Below are positions 1-9,662 of a stretch of 52,412 nt of DNA, piece by piece (position 1 is the first letter of the stretch; each line of letters starts with the position of its first letter). The position numbers were made by a program, and so were the translations under genes. This stretch comes from Pirellula sp. (GTDB taxonomy: Bacteria > Planctomycetota > Planctomycetia > Pirellulales > Pirellulaceae). The DNA is taken from positions 1 to 52,412 of the forward strand of contig JAIPFP010000007.1 of assembly GCA_021736575.1 (NCBI GenBank). Direction: 5' to 3'. The notes under the pieces are model-generated. The model saw nothing but the letters and a program-made list of their open reading frames with translations, did not search any database and had not been told where the DNA came from.

Positions 1-337
1 CGGCATTTTGATCTGGCGACACAACCGTCAACGGGATCGTATTTCGCCCCAGATTCCCGCTGGGGGACGATGACCCTAGCGAATCGCTAGGCGACGCGTT
101 CTGGGAAAGGGAAATGTCGGCGTGAGTCACCAAGAAAATAGCAACGACGAAGCAATGCAAAACCCTGGTTTTCACAGTGTAACATTCCACAAGGAGATAC
201 TCACGAAGCATGGGCAAACTCAGACCGCAGACCGAGTTCCCATCAAAAAACATTACCAGAGTATAATTCGTTGCGGAGACTCGCGCAATCGAAAACTTCG
301 GGATAGTGCATTTTTTGGGAATGGTGGGGCCGGTCGA
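1..337. other. left edge, no clear gene
   Basis: Two plus-strand frames are open from the left edge. One closes at a TAG at 88-90. The other closes at a TGA at 71-73 and reads GILIWRHNRQRDR, faintly like the tail of a PlsY-type acyltransferase. About 24 codons are too few to call. From 91 to 337 I see no gene, RNA or clear repeat. Confidence 0.3.
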
Positions 338-427
338 CTACTTCTTGCGATGCCTAATTCGGGCTCGCATACGTCTTTTCTTACGACCAATCTTTCGACG
401 ACCCCGACCTGTTTTCTTTACGCCCAC
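338..427 (-). CDS. tiny very basic protein (29 aa)
   Basis: A GTG-started frame encodes 29 residues, 18 of them Arg or Lys, beginning MGVKKTGRGRRKIG and ending RHRKK. An AGGAG box (437-441) lies 9 nt before the GTG, which is what makes this more than a chance frame. The composition resembles the COX24/AURKAIP1 (mS38-like) group of tiny ribosome-associated basic proteins, but I cannot confirm the family; RNA or ribosome binding is an inference from charge. An 18-codon frame starting at 474 (MAKTERFLQLIRSV...) precedes and overlaps its start and might be a leader peptide. Transcribed away from the HAD gene to its right. Confidence 0.5.
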   Translation of the reverse strand: MGVKKTGRGRRKIGRKKRRMRARIRHRKK

Positions 428-648
428 GAACCCACGCTCCTAATCAATTGCAAAAAACGCTCTGTTTTTGCCATGCTGTGACAAAACAATCAAAGTAAAC
501 GCACAAAAATAAAACTTCAACACATCTACCTAGGTGCGTAGCGTAACATAAGACTATGTATTCCGACAAGTCCATGAAGTCAGAATAAGAAAGCCAAATC
601 TCGCTTGGAACTGCGCCTTGTTGCCCTTCAACCCTTGACCCGCAAATT

Positions 649-1320
649 ATGCTATTCGATGCCGTTATCTTCGATTTGGATGGAACATTGCTCGATTCTC
701 TGGAGGACATTGCCACGGCGGCCAACCGGGTTCTCGACGATTTAGGCAAGCCAACGTACGCGATTTCCGACTACAAGTACTTGGTTGGCGACGGAGTAGC
801 CATGCTTTTTCAGCGGGCGCTACCGGAATGCGAAAGCCGGCCCGATCTTAAAGCAGACTGCATGCAACGCTTCGAGGTTGCCTATTCGGCGATCTGGAAT
901 AATCGATCGAAACCCTACGCGGGTATCTTGTCGATGTTGGAATCCCTAAGTCGGCAATCCCTGAATTTGTCGGTTCTGTCGAACAAACCGGAGAGCTTTA
1001 CAAAAATTTGCGTCGAGCATTTCTTTGGGAATGTCAGGTTTGACCACGTTTTAGGGCATTCCGAACGTTTTCCGCGTAAGCCTGACCCGTCAAGCGCTAG
1101 ATGGATAGCGGATCAAATCGGGGTCGGTAACGATCGTATCGCTTATGTGGGTGATACGAACACCGACATGAAAACTGCGATTGGAGCGGGCCTTCGTGCG
1201 ATTGGAGTAACATGGGGATTTCGTCCCGAGAGCGAACTGCTCGCCAGTGGTGCGCAGATCATCTGCAATGACGTCGATCAATTGACCGATTGTTTGCTGA
1301 GACCTCGATCGAATCCTTAA
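649..1320 (+). CDS. HAD-family phosphatase, phosphoglycolate phosphatase-like
   Basis: A 223-aa haloacid-dehalogenase hydrolase. Motif I is FDLDGTLLDS with the nucleophile Asp9 and Asp11. Motif II is SNK (111-113), motif III is Lys144 in RKPDP, and motif IV is GDTNTD with Asp169 and Asp173. The helical cap between motifs I and II is of the Gph/PGMB type, so the likely reaction is hydrolysis of a small phosphate ester such as 2-phosphoglycolate in the cytoplasm. The substrate cannot be fixed from sequence. No strong ribosome site precedes the ATG. It ends 48 nt before tadA and may be co-transcribed with the tad genes, though a functional link is not implied. Confidence 0.85.
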   Translation: MLFDAVIFDLDGTLLDSLEDIATAANRVLDDLGKPTYAISDYKYLVGDGVAMLFQRALPECESRPDLKADCMQRFEVAYSAIWNNRSKPYAGILSMLESLSRQSLNLSVLSNKPESFTKICVEHFFGNVRFDHVLGHSERFPRKPDPSSARWIADQIGVGNDRIAYVGDTNTDMKTAIGAGLRAIGVTWGFRPESELLASGAQIICNDVDQLTDCLLRPRSNP

Positions 1321-1368
1321 AGACGATTTTGATTCGAGTGATGGAACGAGCTCAGGACGCAAGAAGTC

Positions 1369-2691
1369 ATGAAAACAGTCAATCCAAATACGCGATCGAC
1401 AGACCAATCCAAGCAGGAAGAATTTGAAGTCATCAAACGTCGCATACACAAGCGGCTCGTCGACAAACTTGACCTTTCGCGGGTCGGTGATCTCAAAGGT
1501 GAATCGTTTCGACGCGAAATTCGCGCGGTAGTTGAGCACCTTTGCGATAGTGAAAACACGTTCCTCAACCGATCCGAACGCGACAAGATTGTTGATGAGG
1601 TCCTCGACGAAACGCTTGGGCTCGGGCCTTTGGAGTTTTTGCTGAAGGATTCGTCCATCAGCGATATCTTAATCAACGGCCCAAAAAACGTCTTCGTTGA
1701 GCGAAGCGGTCAACTGGTGAAGACCGACGTTGAATTTCGCGACAATGCTCACTTGATGCAAATCATAGATCGAATTGTGTCCAAGGTTGGGCGGCGTGTG
1801 GATGAAACCTGCCCAATGGTGGACGCTCGCTTGGAAGATGGTTCTCGGGTCAATGCGATCATTCCTCCGTTGGCTCTCGATGGAGCATGCGTTTCCATTC
1901 GACGATTCGGTTCGAATCCGCTTAAGCTAGAAGGGCTCCTCAACTACAAAGCGTTCACGCCCGAAATGGTGATGCTGCTTGAGGGCTGCATTAAAGCGAG
2001 GCTCAATATCATCATCAGTGGTGGAACAGGCTCAGGCAAGACAACCCTGCTCAACACTTTGAGCAGTTTCATTCAAAATGATCAACGCATCGTTACGATC
2101 GAAGACGCGGCCGAGTTGCAGTTGCAGCAAGAACACGTTGTAAGACTCGAAACACGGCCTTCGAACATTGAAGGAAACGGTGCCATTTCCGCGACGGATT
2201 TAGTTCGCAATGCATTGCGGATGCGACCCGAGCGCATCATCATCGGTGAGTGTCGGGGAGGTGAAACGCTTGACATGTTGCAAGCCATGAATACAGGGCA
2301 TGATGGTTCGATGACGACCGTCCACTCCAACTCGCCTCGCGACGCGATCGCTCGGCTTGAAACGCTGGTCATGATGGCGGGATACGACCTGCCTGTGAAA
2401 GCGATTCGGCAGCAGATTTCGGGTGCGGTCGATCTCATCATTCAGACCAATCGATTGCAGGGAGGGCCTCGACGCGTCTTGAACATCACGGAAGTGCAAG
2501 GCATGGAGCAAGACACGGTCGTTTTGCAAGACATTTATCGTTTTGTTCAAGATGGGGTCGGAGAAGACGGGAAAGCACACGGCTATTTCGAATCAACCGG
2601 AGTGCGACCTTCCTTTATGCCAAGGTTGGAGTCGGCCGGCATCCGGTTGCCAGCCAGCGCGTTCCGCCAGCGGATTATGATGCGAGCTTAA
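1369..2691 (+). CDS. tadA: TadA/CpaF-type secretion ATPase
   Basis: A 440-aa ATPase of the type II/IV secretion superfamily that powers assembly of Tad (Flp, tight-adherence) pili at the inner membrane. Visible features are a CpaF-like N-terminal region, a Walker A loop GGTGSGKTT at 218-226, an Asp-box around EDAAEL, a Walker B-like IIIGECRG near 290-297, and a His box from TGHDGSMTTVHS at about 309. The length is normal for the family. It is followed after 5 nt by tadB and then tadC, the usual order. The genes for pilin, prepilin peptidase and outer-membrane secretin are not in this window, so they must lie elsewhere or to the left. Confidence 0.92.
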   Translation: MKTVNPNTRSTDQSKQEEFEVIKRRIHKRLVDKLDLSRVGDLKGESFRREIRAVVEHLCDSENTFLNRSERDKIVDEVLDETLGLGPLEFLLKDSSISDILINGPKNVFVERSGQLVKTDVEFRDNAHLMQIIDRIVSKVGRRVDETCPMVDARLEDGSRVNAIIPPLALDGACVSIRRFGSNPLKLEGLLNYKAFTPEMVMLLEGCIKARLNIIISGGTGSGKTTLLNTLSSFIQNDQRIVTIEDAAELQLQQEHVVRLETRPSNIEGNGAISATDLVRNALRMRPERIIIGECRGGETLDMLQAMNTGHDGSMTTVHSNSPRDAIARLETLVMMAGYDLPVKAIRQQISGAVDLIIQTNRLQGGPRRVLNITEVQGMEQDTVVLQDIYRFVQDGVGEDGKAHGYFESTGVRPSFMPRLESAGIRLPASAFRQRIMMRA

Positions 2692-2696
2692 CAAAC

Positions 2697-3662
2697 ATGA
2701 TAGTACTAATCATCGCGGCCTCGGCGGGACTTTGCGTTGCTGCCGTCGTAGGCTTGGTTGCAACCATGGTGCGAGGAGATGAAGCGTCGGTCGCCGAGGA
2801 TCGTTTGTCCACATTAACCGCCATGGGACGCGGTAACTTGGTGGGCAAAGGGGGCGATGTGCTTTTGTTGCGCAATTCGGCTGAAGGAACAACGAACTTC
2901 CTAGAGGACTGGATGGCACGCACGTTCAACATGAAGGTTGCACTTGAACAGGCGGACATACAGCTTCCTCTAGGCAAGTTTGGACTAATGTGCGTGGGGT
3001 TGGCGGGCACTGGCGCAGCCGCTTGTTTATTCGCACCAATGCCATACCTGACAGCACCGTTGGTCGGGGGGGCGCTGTTTTTCTTGCCATTCTTATGGGT
3101 GATCATGAAACGGAAAAAGAGGATCGATAAGTTCAACGCCCAATTGCCCGAGGCGCTTGAAATGCTGAGTCGATCCCTTCGCGCAGGGCACTCGCTAGGT
3201 GCGGGCTTTGGATTGATTTCCGATGAGATGCAGGACCCTTTGGCCCGCGAGTTCGGGCGTTGCTACGATGAGCAGAATTTAGGTGTTTCGCTGGAGCAAT
3301 CGCTCGAAGCAATGTCACTTCGCATCCCAAATCTTGACTTGCGTTTCTTTGCAACGGCGGTGATTCTGCAACGTCAAACGGGCGGTGACCTAGCGGAAAT
3401 TTTGGAGAAAATCGGCCGTCTTGTTCGTGCTCGCTATCGACTCGCTGGACAGATCCAAGCGCTCACGGGTGAAGGGCGATTGTCGGGTATCGTTCTCCTC
3501 GCCCTGCCGCCAGGACTGTTCGCCGTGATGCTCGTCTTGAACAATGAGTATGTCATGAAACTCTTCACCGACCCGATGGGGCAATGGATGCTCGGAGCCG
3601 CCATCGTGATGCAATTGCTTGGTGCACTCGTAATCAAAAAAATTATCGACATCAAGGTTTGA
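2697..3662 (+). CDS. tadB: TadB-like inner-membrane secretion protein
   Basis: A 321-aa protein of the T2SSF/GspF class. Hydrophobic segments occur at the N terminus (IVLIIAASAGLCVAAVVGLV), near 100-135 and at the C terminus (about 260-318). Between them is the cytoplasmic T2SSF domain with the typical LPEALEMLSRSLRAGHS stretch. TadB and TadC form the membrane platform that couples the TadA ATPase to pilus extrusion. The start lies 5 nt after tadA stops, so the two are in one operon. The assignment as TadB rather than TadC rests on gene order and the RAGHSL motif. Confidence 0.88.
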   Translation: MIVLIIAASAGLCVAAVVGLVATMVRGDEASVAEDRLSTLTAMGRGNLVGKGGDVLLLRNSAEGTTNFLEDWMARTFNMKVALEQADIQLPLGKFGLMCVGLAGTGAAACLFAPMPYLTAPLVGGALFFLPFLWVIMKRKKRIDKFNAQLPEALEMLSRSLRAGHSLGAGFGLISDEMQDPLAREFGRCYDEQNLGVSLEQSLEAMSLRIPNLDLRFFATAVILQRQTGGDLAEILEKIGRLVRARYRLAGQIQALTGEGRLSGIVLLALPPGLFAVMLVLNNEYVMKLFTDPMGQWMLGAAIVMQLLGALVIKKIIDIKV

Positions 3663-3718
3663 ACGCGAGTCGTACACCAATTGGCGTTTGCAAGTTACAA
3701 AGTTAGGAACAAAAAATC

Positions 3719-4696
3719 ATGTTGATTCTTGCTGCGATCAGTACCAGTGCGCTAAGTGTGCTTATGATTGTGAGCATTTTTTTGGCTGCTGGCTCGCTCG
3801 CTTGGTTTGCAATGGACTTTTTCGCCAAAGATGCGCAAGGTGCGGCTGAAGACCGATTGGACATGCTCAATATGTCCATGAGAAAGGAAGCTGGTGTTAA
3901 ACAGACGAATGTTGAAAAGCTGACGAAGGCGTTGGAGCAAGCTTCGCCAGCCATTTCCAAGCACATGGTGGCCAAGACCGAAGCAGAACGCAATGTGTTG
4001 AAAATGCGATTGACCGAAGCGGGATTTCGATTTGAATCAGCGACGGCGGTCTTTCTCACTATCAAGGTGTTGGCGGCGTTGGGGGGGCTCGTATTGGGTG
4101 GCGGAATCACCGCGTTGACGACGGGATTGGGGAACGCAGTCCTCTTGCGGGCCGTCATCGGAGGTGGCATAGCCTTCTTCCTGCCGGAGTTGATCCTCGA
4201 TATCTTGAGGAGCAGAAGAAAGAAGCGAATCATCCTGGGACTTCCCGATGCCCTGGACCTGTTGGTCGTGAGCGTCGAAGCAGGACTCGGACTTGATCAA
4301 GGTATCCGGAAGGTGGCAGAGGAAATGCGCTCGTCATACCGAATACTTTCCGATGAACTTCAGCTCTGTACGTTGCATCTGCAAATGGGCCGTACTCGTG
4401 CCACCGTACTTCAAGAACTCGGCAGCCGTACCGGTGTTGAGGACTTGAGATCACTGGCCTCGCTATTGATTCAAGCCGATAAATTCGGTTCAGGGGTTGG
4501 TCAAGCTTTAAGAGTACAAAGCGATTCGATGCGGATCAAACGACAGCAGATTGCCGAAGAAAAAGCAGCCAAGACCGCCGTCAAGCTCATTGTTCCTCTA
4601 GTCCTCTTCATTTTCCCAGGAGTCTTCGTGGTTCTGGTCGGGCCAGCCGCCATTCAAATAGCGAGGGAAATGTTTCCCGCAATGCAGGTTAAGTAA
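3719..4696 (+). CDS. tadC: TadC-like inner-membrane secretion protein
   Basis: A 325-aa paralogue of the preceding protein, with the same plan: N-terminal membrane segment, a hydrophobic pair near 115-155, a T2SSF domain with LPDALDLLVVSVEAGLGLDQ, and a C-terminal membrane hairpin ending in the FIFPGVFVVLVGPA region. The LDLLVVSVEAGL stretch is characteristic of TadC. An AGGAAC box precedes the ATG. The 56-nt gap after tadB holds no gene. It is the last gene of the cluster; an AGCCC...GGGCT inverted repeat at about 4734-4761 may act as a weak terminator, although no T-run follows. Confidence 0.88.
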   Translation: MLILAAISTSALSVLMIVSIFLAAGSLAWFAMDFFAKDAQGAAEDRLDMLNMSMRKEAGVKQTNVEKLTKALEQASPAISKHMVAKTEAERNVLKMRLTEAGFRFESATAVFLTIKVLAALGGLVLGGGITALTTGLGNAVLLRAVIGGGIAFFLPELILDILRSRRKKRIILGLPDALDLLVVSVEAGLGLDQGIRKVAEEMRSSYRILSDELQLCTLHLQMGRTRATVLQELGSRTGVEDLRSLASLLIQADKFGSGVGQALRVQSDSMRIKRQQIAEEKAAKTAVKLIVPLVLFIFPGVFVVLVGPAAIQIAREMFPAMQVK

Positions 4697-4776
4697 GTAG
4701 CCATGAGTCTCAATCTAGCTGTCAGGTCATCAAGCCCTCGTGCCATCTAGCTTTCGGGCTGTGGATTTCGTTTGCC

Positions 4777-5103
4777 TCAAACGACGTCATCCAGTTTGTC
4801 CTTCATCTGTTGATGTATTGCTTGGATGGCTTTTTTCAGTTGGTGCCATTGAATAAATGCCATGTGGGTATCTATTTGTTCACAGTCATTGCGATCGAAT
4901 CCTCGTTCGCTAATACGAATTGCATCGTCCAGTGCAAACATTCCGACATCGGCAATTTCTACTTCGTATTCGGATTCGGAGACCTCTGCCTTTCCGCCAA
5001 CTTGTTGCATGACGCGATTGACGGCCCAAACAGCGGCACATTCGGAATCGTAGCAATCGACAATTCCACGAATCGAACCACTTTGAACATAGAACTTGGC
5101 CAT
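4777..5103 (-). CDS. conserved-looking hypothetical protein (108 aa)
   Basis: A 108-aa acidic protein beginning MAKFYVQSGSIRGIVDCYD. I do not recognise a named family. It has two visible parts: a beta-rich start with the Ser-Glu-rich turn SESEYEVEIADVG, and a helical C terminus (HQLKKAIQAIHQQMKDKLDD). There is no signal peptide or membrane segment, so it is probably cytoplasmic. An AGGGAT box lies upstream of the ATG on the minus strand. It is convergent with tadC and divergent from the large operon to its right. Reality is supported by the start context and a protein-like composition only. Confidence 0.6.
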   Translation of the reverse strand: MAKFYVQSGSIRGIVDCYDSECAAVWAVNRVMQQVGGKAEVSESEYEVEIADVGMFALDDAIRISERGFDRNDCEQIDTHMAFIQWHQLKKAIQAIHQQMKDKLDDVV

Positions 5104-5428
5104 TTAATGCTTATCCCTTTGGAAACTCGGAGGCAATTTGAAAGGTGACAAAGCACACAACCACTTGCGTCTGCATGATATCGTGTTACGAAGTGGTCGT
5201 AGCTGAGACAATCGAGTTATCGCCGAACGGGTTGACACGACCGGTCACATCGAACGCTGTTTTCAAATAGTCGGGCGAATATTTCGGGGAAAACACCAGT
5301 TCCTGTGGTAAGAAGTGCATTGCATTGGTGAGTTTCTTCTGCCGTGGCCCGTATACTAGGGATGCTTCCGCATCGCCCGCGGAGTGTCGCCCGTTTCCAA
5401 TTTTTCGGAACTTGGAGTTACCAACGCA
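5104..5428. promoter_or_regulatory. divergent intergenic region
   Basis: This 325-bp gap separates the minus-strand 108-aa gene from the start of the five-gene envelope operon, so promoters for both should lie here. TATACT at 5352-5357 could be a -10 box for the operon, but no convincing -35 lies at the right distance. A minus-strand frame of about 60 codons crosses the region; I see no start context for it. Confidence 0.3.
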
Positions 5429-8400
5429 ATGAGTATGACCCAGCCCAAGCAAAAGATAGCCATTCCTGATTCGCTCGTCAGGCAGTTGCACGACTTTCGC
5501 ATCAAAGTCTGGACGATCAAAATGCTAGAAGCATTTGGAATCGCATGCCTTTCCGTTTTTTTTGGTTTTCTGGCCGTATTTGCTTTGGATCGATTGTACG
5601 ATTCGCCAGCATGGATCCGCGCCACGGTTCTATTGCTTGCGACGACTGGAGTCGCTTCGATTCCCATATGGTTTCAAAAATGGGTGATGCGAATCCGTTC
5701 CGCCGAATCGGTTGCAAAACTGCTTGGTAAGCGAATGCCGGCCGTCGGTGACTCATTGCTTGGCGCGATCGAGCTTTCCCATAGTGATTCGGAACAATCT
5801 CGCTCGCCCGCCTTGTGCCAAGCTGCATTGCAACAAGTAGCTAATGATTCCGCCAAAAGGAATCTATTGGACGCAACACCGAGTTCTCAGCATCGCACAT
5901 ACGGTTCCCTTGCCGCTATGGGACTGGCAGTCGCAATGGGACTGTGGATCATGTATCCGGCAGCGGCCTCCAATGCTTGGGCGAGATTCGCTGCTCCACT
6001 CTCCAATGTGCAGCGTTTTACATTCGCCGCTCTTGATTCCGTCCCATCGAAGGTCATCGTTCCGCACGGTGAAACATTCCCAATCTCCGTTAAGCTCACC
6101 GACGGTTCCGAGTGGTCGCCTAGCAAAGCGTCCGCCACAATCGGTAAGCAGACTCAGTTGGAGAGCCAATTGATCAATCGCTCGTATGAATTTGAATTAC
6201 CACCACAAATCAACCCGGGCACACTCTTGCTATCCATCGGAGATGCATCGCCGAGCATTCATATCGAGCCAAAGCTTCGGCCGGAATTGGAAAGCATTGT
6301 TGCTAACATCAAACTTCCCGATTATTTGAATCGTCCAGAAGCCATCAGCAAAGATGTTCGAGGCGGTGGTCTATCGGTCGTGAGAGGCTCCGAAATCGGT
6401 TTTGACGCGACCGCCACAAGTACATTGGCTTCCGCGTCCATCGGTCAGACTGCCCTAACAGTCACAGATCGGACGTTTCGCCCCGACGCCGGGCTGATCG
6501 AAGAATCCAACAAATTCGAATTGCAGTGGACGGATACCGATGGACTTTCCGCCAAGTCCCCATTCTCAATCAATGTTTCGGTACGCGACGACGAAGCCCC
6601 ATCGGTTTTCTGTGATGGACTTCCGAGGTCCCGCGTATTGTTGGATTCAGAGCAGATCCAGTTCACGGTTCGCTCCCTCGATGATTTTGGTGTGAAGCAT
6701 GTTGGGATGGAATGGAAGACCGCAGAAGGATTTCAGTCGAGCAAACCTCTGACTGGAGAATTGATGCTGGCGGCTGGCAACGCCAATGCGGAGACTCTCG
6801 ATGCAATGGCTACATTCCAAGCGACCTCTCTCAAAATTCCACCTCAACCACTCGAAGTTCGGATGTTCGTCGAAGACTACTTCCCCGAACGCGGTCGAGT
6901 CTACTCGTCCCCCCATTTGCTCTATGTTCTTAATCCGGATGAACACGCCCATTGGATTCTTGACCAAATGAGCAAGTGGCAACGCGAGTCGCTCGAAGTT
7001 CGGGACCGCGAACTGCAACTGCTGGCGACCAACAAGAAAATCCGCGATCTGCCCGAGGAAGAGCTCAACCAAGACGACACACGTCGCAAAATCGAGCAGC
7101 AAGCTTCCGCCGAGCAAGCCAACGGACGCCGCCTGAACAACTTGACGGGGCGCGGAGAAGATTTGCTTCGTCAGGCGGCGAGGAACCCAGAGATCGGTGT
7201 CGGGCATCTTGAAAAGTGGGCTGAGATTCAACAAATTCTAAAAGACATCGCCGCCAATCGCATGCCCAATGTGGCGGATTTGCTCAAGCAAGCCAAAGAA
7301 GAAAAGAGACTTGCCAAAGCCAGCTCAAGTAATAGCGAAAAATCAGGTCCCATCGCTGGTGTAAATAAAGACAATCGAAGCAACCCGTCGGATGCCGATC
7401 CAAAAGCTGCCCCAGCGCCTCCGGGCCCAGCGGTACCTATGATTGCGGATCGAGAGTCCTCGCAACAACCACCGATCGAGTCCGATGATCCTCAACAAAA
7501 GGCTAAAAACGGCCCACCACCCGCGCTGCGTTTGCCAACGACCACCGTAATGGGTAAACCTCAACCGAAAAAACCGGGCGAAGAGGAAACTGAGACGGAA
7601 AATAAAATCGAACTGGCTGTTCGCAAACAAGAAGAGCTGTTGGCAGAGTTTGACAAAATCGCCGACGAGCTCAACAAACTGATGGCCAATCTCGAAGGTA
7701 GCACTTTGGTGAAACGACTCAAGGCAGCATCACGCGAGCAAATCCAGATTGCGGATGCAACCTCAACGGAAATCGATAATGCATTCGGATCCCGGCTTCA
7801 GCGGCTAAAGCAAGATCAGCAAAGACGGATCGAGCAACTCAAGGGTCGCGAGGAAAACGCCCTTAACACCGTCAGTGTGATCATCGATGATTTGGAAGCT
7901 TTTCATCAACGTCGTCCTCTAGTGAAGTTTCAAAGTGTTCTCGATGAAATGAAAGCAGAAGATGTCCTCGGTGGAATTCGCGTCCTGTCAGACCGCATCC
8001 TTGAATCGCAGGGGCTCGCCATCGCCGAGGCTGAGTACTGGTCTGATACTATGGACCGCTGGGCGGAAGACCTCGTCGATCCAGCCTGCAAAGGTGAATG
8101 CAAAGGGAGCAAATCCAAAAGTTCACTCCCCCCGTCGATCATCCTAGAAGTCATGCAAATTCTTGAAGCGGAAATCAATCTTCGCGACCGAACTCGCGTT
8201 GCTGAGCAATCCAAGGAGGTTTCCGAAAAAGCGAAGTATCTTGAATCTGCCTCCGAACTCGCCGCAAGTCAAATGGATCTGGAGGAGCGAATCGCCATCG
8301 TGCGGACCAAGATATTGGAGCTACCGGATGCACAAGCTGAATTTGCAAAAGAGATTGAGCTGATGCAGCAAGTCGACTTGGTCATGCTTGATGCGGCCCA

Positions 8401-8713
8401 AATCTTGGAGCGACCCGAGACGGGCAAGCTGGCCATTGCAGCCGAGACAGAAGCGATCGAACTACTGCTGAAAAGCAAACGTATCAATCCAAAGAGCGGT
8501 GGAGGTGGCGGTGCCAGTCCTGGTGGCGGCGGTGGCGGTGATACGCAGGATGCAGCTATTGCCATGTTGGGAATCGGGATCAACGAAAAAGAAGCTCGCG
8601 AGGACCATGGCGTCCAACAGGCGACGGGCTCGTCGGGAACCAGTTTCCCAGAGGAATACCGACAGGGTCTGGACGAATACTTCCAAAGACTCGAACGCAA
8701 ATCTCTGCCTTAA
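5429..8713 (+). CDS. large DUF4175-like membrane protein
   Basis: A 1094-aa protein. I chose the ATG at 5429, with GGAG 11 nt upstream, over a GTG 45 nt earlier that lacks a spaced ribosome site. Three hydrophobic segments lie in the first ~200 residues, followed by an extracytoplasmic beta-rich region, then a long helical Glu/Lys/Gln-rich region. A Pro/Ala/Ser-rich linker and a Gly-rich tail (GGGGGASPGGGGGGD) complete it. This plan matches the DUF4175-type proteins that in planctomycetes and proteobacteria often accompany MoxR/VWA (BatA-like) modules. Function is unknown; a scaffolding role at the membrane is an inference. It is the first gene of a tight operon running to 14710. Confidence 0.72.
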   Translation: MSMTQPKQKIAIPDSLVRQLHDFRIKVWTIKMLEAFGIACLSVFFGFLAVFALDRLYDSPAWIRATVLLLATTGVASIPIWFQKWVMRIRSAESVAKLLGKRMPAVGDSLLGAIELSHSDSEQSRSPALCQAALQQVANDSAKRNLLDATPSSQHRTYGSLAAMGLAVAMGLWIMYPAAASNAWARFAAPLSNVQRFTFAALDSVPSKVIVPHGETFPISVKLTDGSEWSPSKASATIGKQTQLESQLINRSYEFELPPQINPGTLLLSIGDASPSIHIEPKLRPELESIVANIKLPDYLNRPEAISKDVRGGGLSVVRGSEIGFDATATSTLASASIGQTALTVTDRTFRPDAGLIEESNKFELQWTDTDGLSAKSPFSINVSVRDDEAPSVFCDGLPRSRVLLDSEQIQFTVRSLDDFGVKHVGMEWKTAEGFQSSKPLTGELMLAAGNANAETLDAMATFQATSLKIPPQPLEVRMFVEDYFPERGRVYSSPHLLYVLNPDEHAHWILDQMSKWQRESLEVRDRELQLLATNKKIRDLPEEELNQDDTRRKIEQQASAEQANGRRLNNLTGRGEDLLRQAARNPEIGVGHLEKWAEIQQILKDIAANRMPNVADLLKQAKEEKRLAKASSSNSEKSGPIAGVNKDNRSNPSDADPKAAPAPPGPAVPMIADRESSQQPPIESDDPQQKAKNGPPPALRLPTTTVMGKPQPKKPGEEETETENKIELAVRKQEELLAEFDKIADELNKLMANLEGSTLVKRLKAASREQIQIADATSTEIDNAFGSRLQRLKQDQQRRIEQLKGREENALNTVSVIIDDLEAFHQRRPLVKFQSVLDEMKAEDVLGGIRVLSDRILESQGLAIAEAEYWSDTMDRWAEDLVDPACKGECKGSKSKSSLPPSIILEVMQILEAEINLRDRTRVAEQSKEVSEKAKYLESASELAASQMDLEERIAIVRTKILELPDAQAEFAKEIELMQQVDLVMLDAAQILERPETGKLAIAAETEAIELLLKSKRINPKSGGGGGASPGGGGGGDTQDAAIAMLGIGINEKEAREDHGVQQATGSSGTSFPEEYRQGLDEYFQRLERKSLP

Positions 8714-8723
8714 GACTCTCAAA

Positions 8724-9662
8724 ATGAATCAGTGTGTATTCAATCGATTGGCGATGGCCGCCCTTTTGTCATTTTGTTTCTTCGAGCCTAACGAAACTCA
8801 TGCGCAGGGAGATTTGTTGCTGGGCCAAGAGGTTCGAGTGCAAATCAATGGCGTGGAAGTCAATGCCGCAAACGGTCAGGTGTTAAAAGGTTTGCGGATG
8901 CAAGCGGTCGACGGAGTCCTTGTACCTGTGGTACCTGTGATGCCGCCGGACGCCGAGCTATCCAAGCGGCAATTATTTATGTTGATGCGAGGGCTAATCC
9001 AAAACGAACTCTCCGTCGTGGATTCTGTTTGTCAACTCGATGATAAACAACGGCAAGCCATTGTCGATCTGGCGGAGCAGGAATGGAACGTTAAGACCAG
9101 CGCTTCGGTTTTGAAATGCCTACAGCAGCATGTCTTCGGAACCATCGATCTCGACAGTTTGGCCGAACGAACCGTCAGGAGTTGGCTGGTGACATCTGCA
9201 TCCACCGAATCCGTAGCCAACTACGACCAAGAATTAGCAGATCGTATGGAGTACAGGAAGCACGCTTTGATCAGCGTGATGCTCGACTCGTTGATCGCAA
9301 AACTCAACTTAAGTTCGGCCCAGATGGAACAAATTGAAGCGATCCTAGACGAAAAATGGAGAGACCGTTGGTTTCGTTCTCTCGAAGCGACCTTTAGCAA
9401 TGTGTCTTTGTTCCCCGAAATTAGGCCCTCGTGGATTTCATCCATTCTCACAGATGCACAGCAGGCCGCCCTCGTCACACGCGAGTCACAACAGTTTTTT
9501 GGTTCTCACCAAGTCACACAAGATTCGCCAAGCTTGGCTCTCGAGGCCCGATTTGTCATTGGATCGATCGCAAGCTCGAATGCAATAGCGTTGGCGATGG
9601 GAAGCAAAAAAGAAGTCAAAGCCTCAAACAGCGAGGAACAAAATGATGCGACAAAGCGTTAG
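8724..9662 (+). CDS. secreted protein of unknown function
   Basis: A 312-aa protein. The frame is open further left, but the ATG at 8724 lies 10 nt after the previous stop and gives a clean signal peptide (LAMAALLSFCFFEPNETHAQ, cleavage after HAQ). The mature part is mostly helical, with a repeated pattern in which short motifs such as LDDKQRQAIVDLAEQEW and LSSAQMEQIEAILDEKW recur. These resemble the LTxxQxxkl helices of periplasmic CpxP/Spy-like and zinc-resistance proteins, but I cannot assign it there. The next gene has the same kind of helices and overlaps its end by 20 nt, so the two may be related partners. Confidence 0.65.
   Translation: MNQCVFNRLAMAALLSFCFFEPNETHAQGDLLLGQEVRVQINGVEVNAANGQVLKGLRMQAVDGVLVPVVPVMPPDAELSKRQLFMLMRGLIQNELSVVDSVCQLDDKQRQAIVDLAEQEWNVKTSASVLKCLQQHVFGTIDLDSLAERTVRSWLVTSASTESVANYDQELADRMEYRKHALISVMLDSLIAKLNLSSAQMEQIEAILDEKWRDRWFRSLEATFSNVSLFPEIRPSWISSILTDAQQAALVTRESQQFFGSHQVTQDSPSLALEARFVIGSIASSNAIALAMGSKKEVKASNSEEQNDATKR

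Noticed and set aside
1..73. PlsY acyltransferase tail at the left edge
   Set aside because: Only a few residues (LIWRH) look similar, and a second frame is equally open.
122..481. 119-codon plus-strand frame at the left edge
   Set aside because: Composition is not protein-like, and the opposite strand holds a short gene with a good ribosome site.
6647..7234. 195-codon minus-strand frame inside the DUF4175-like gene
   Set aside because: Antisense to a clear long gene and without recognisable features.
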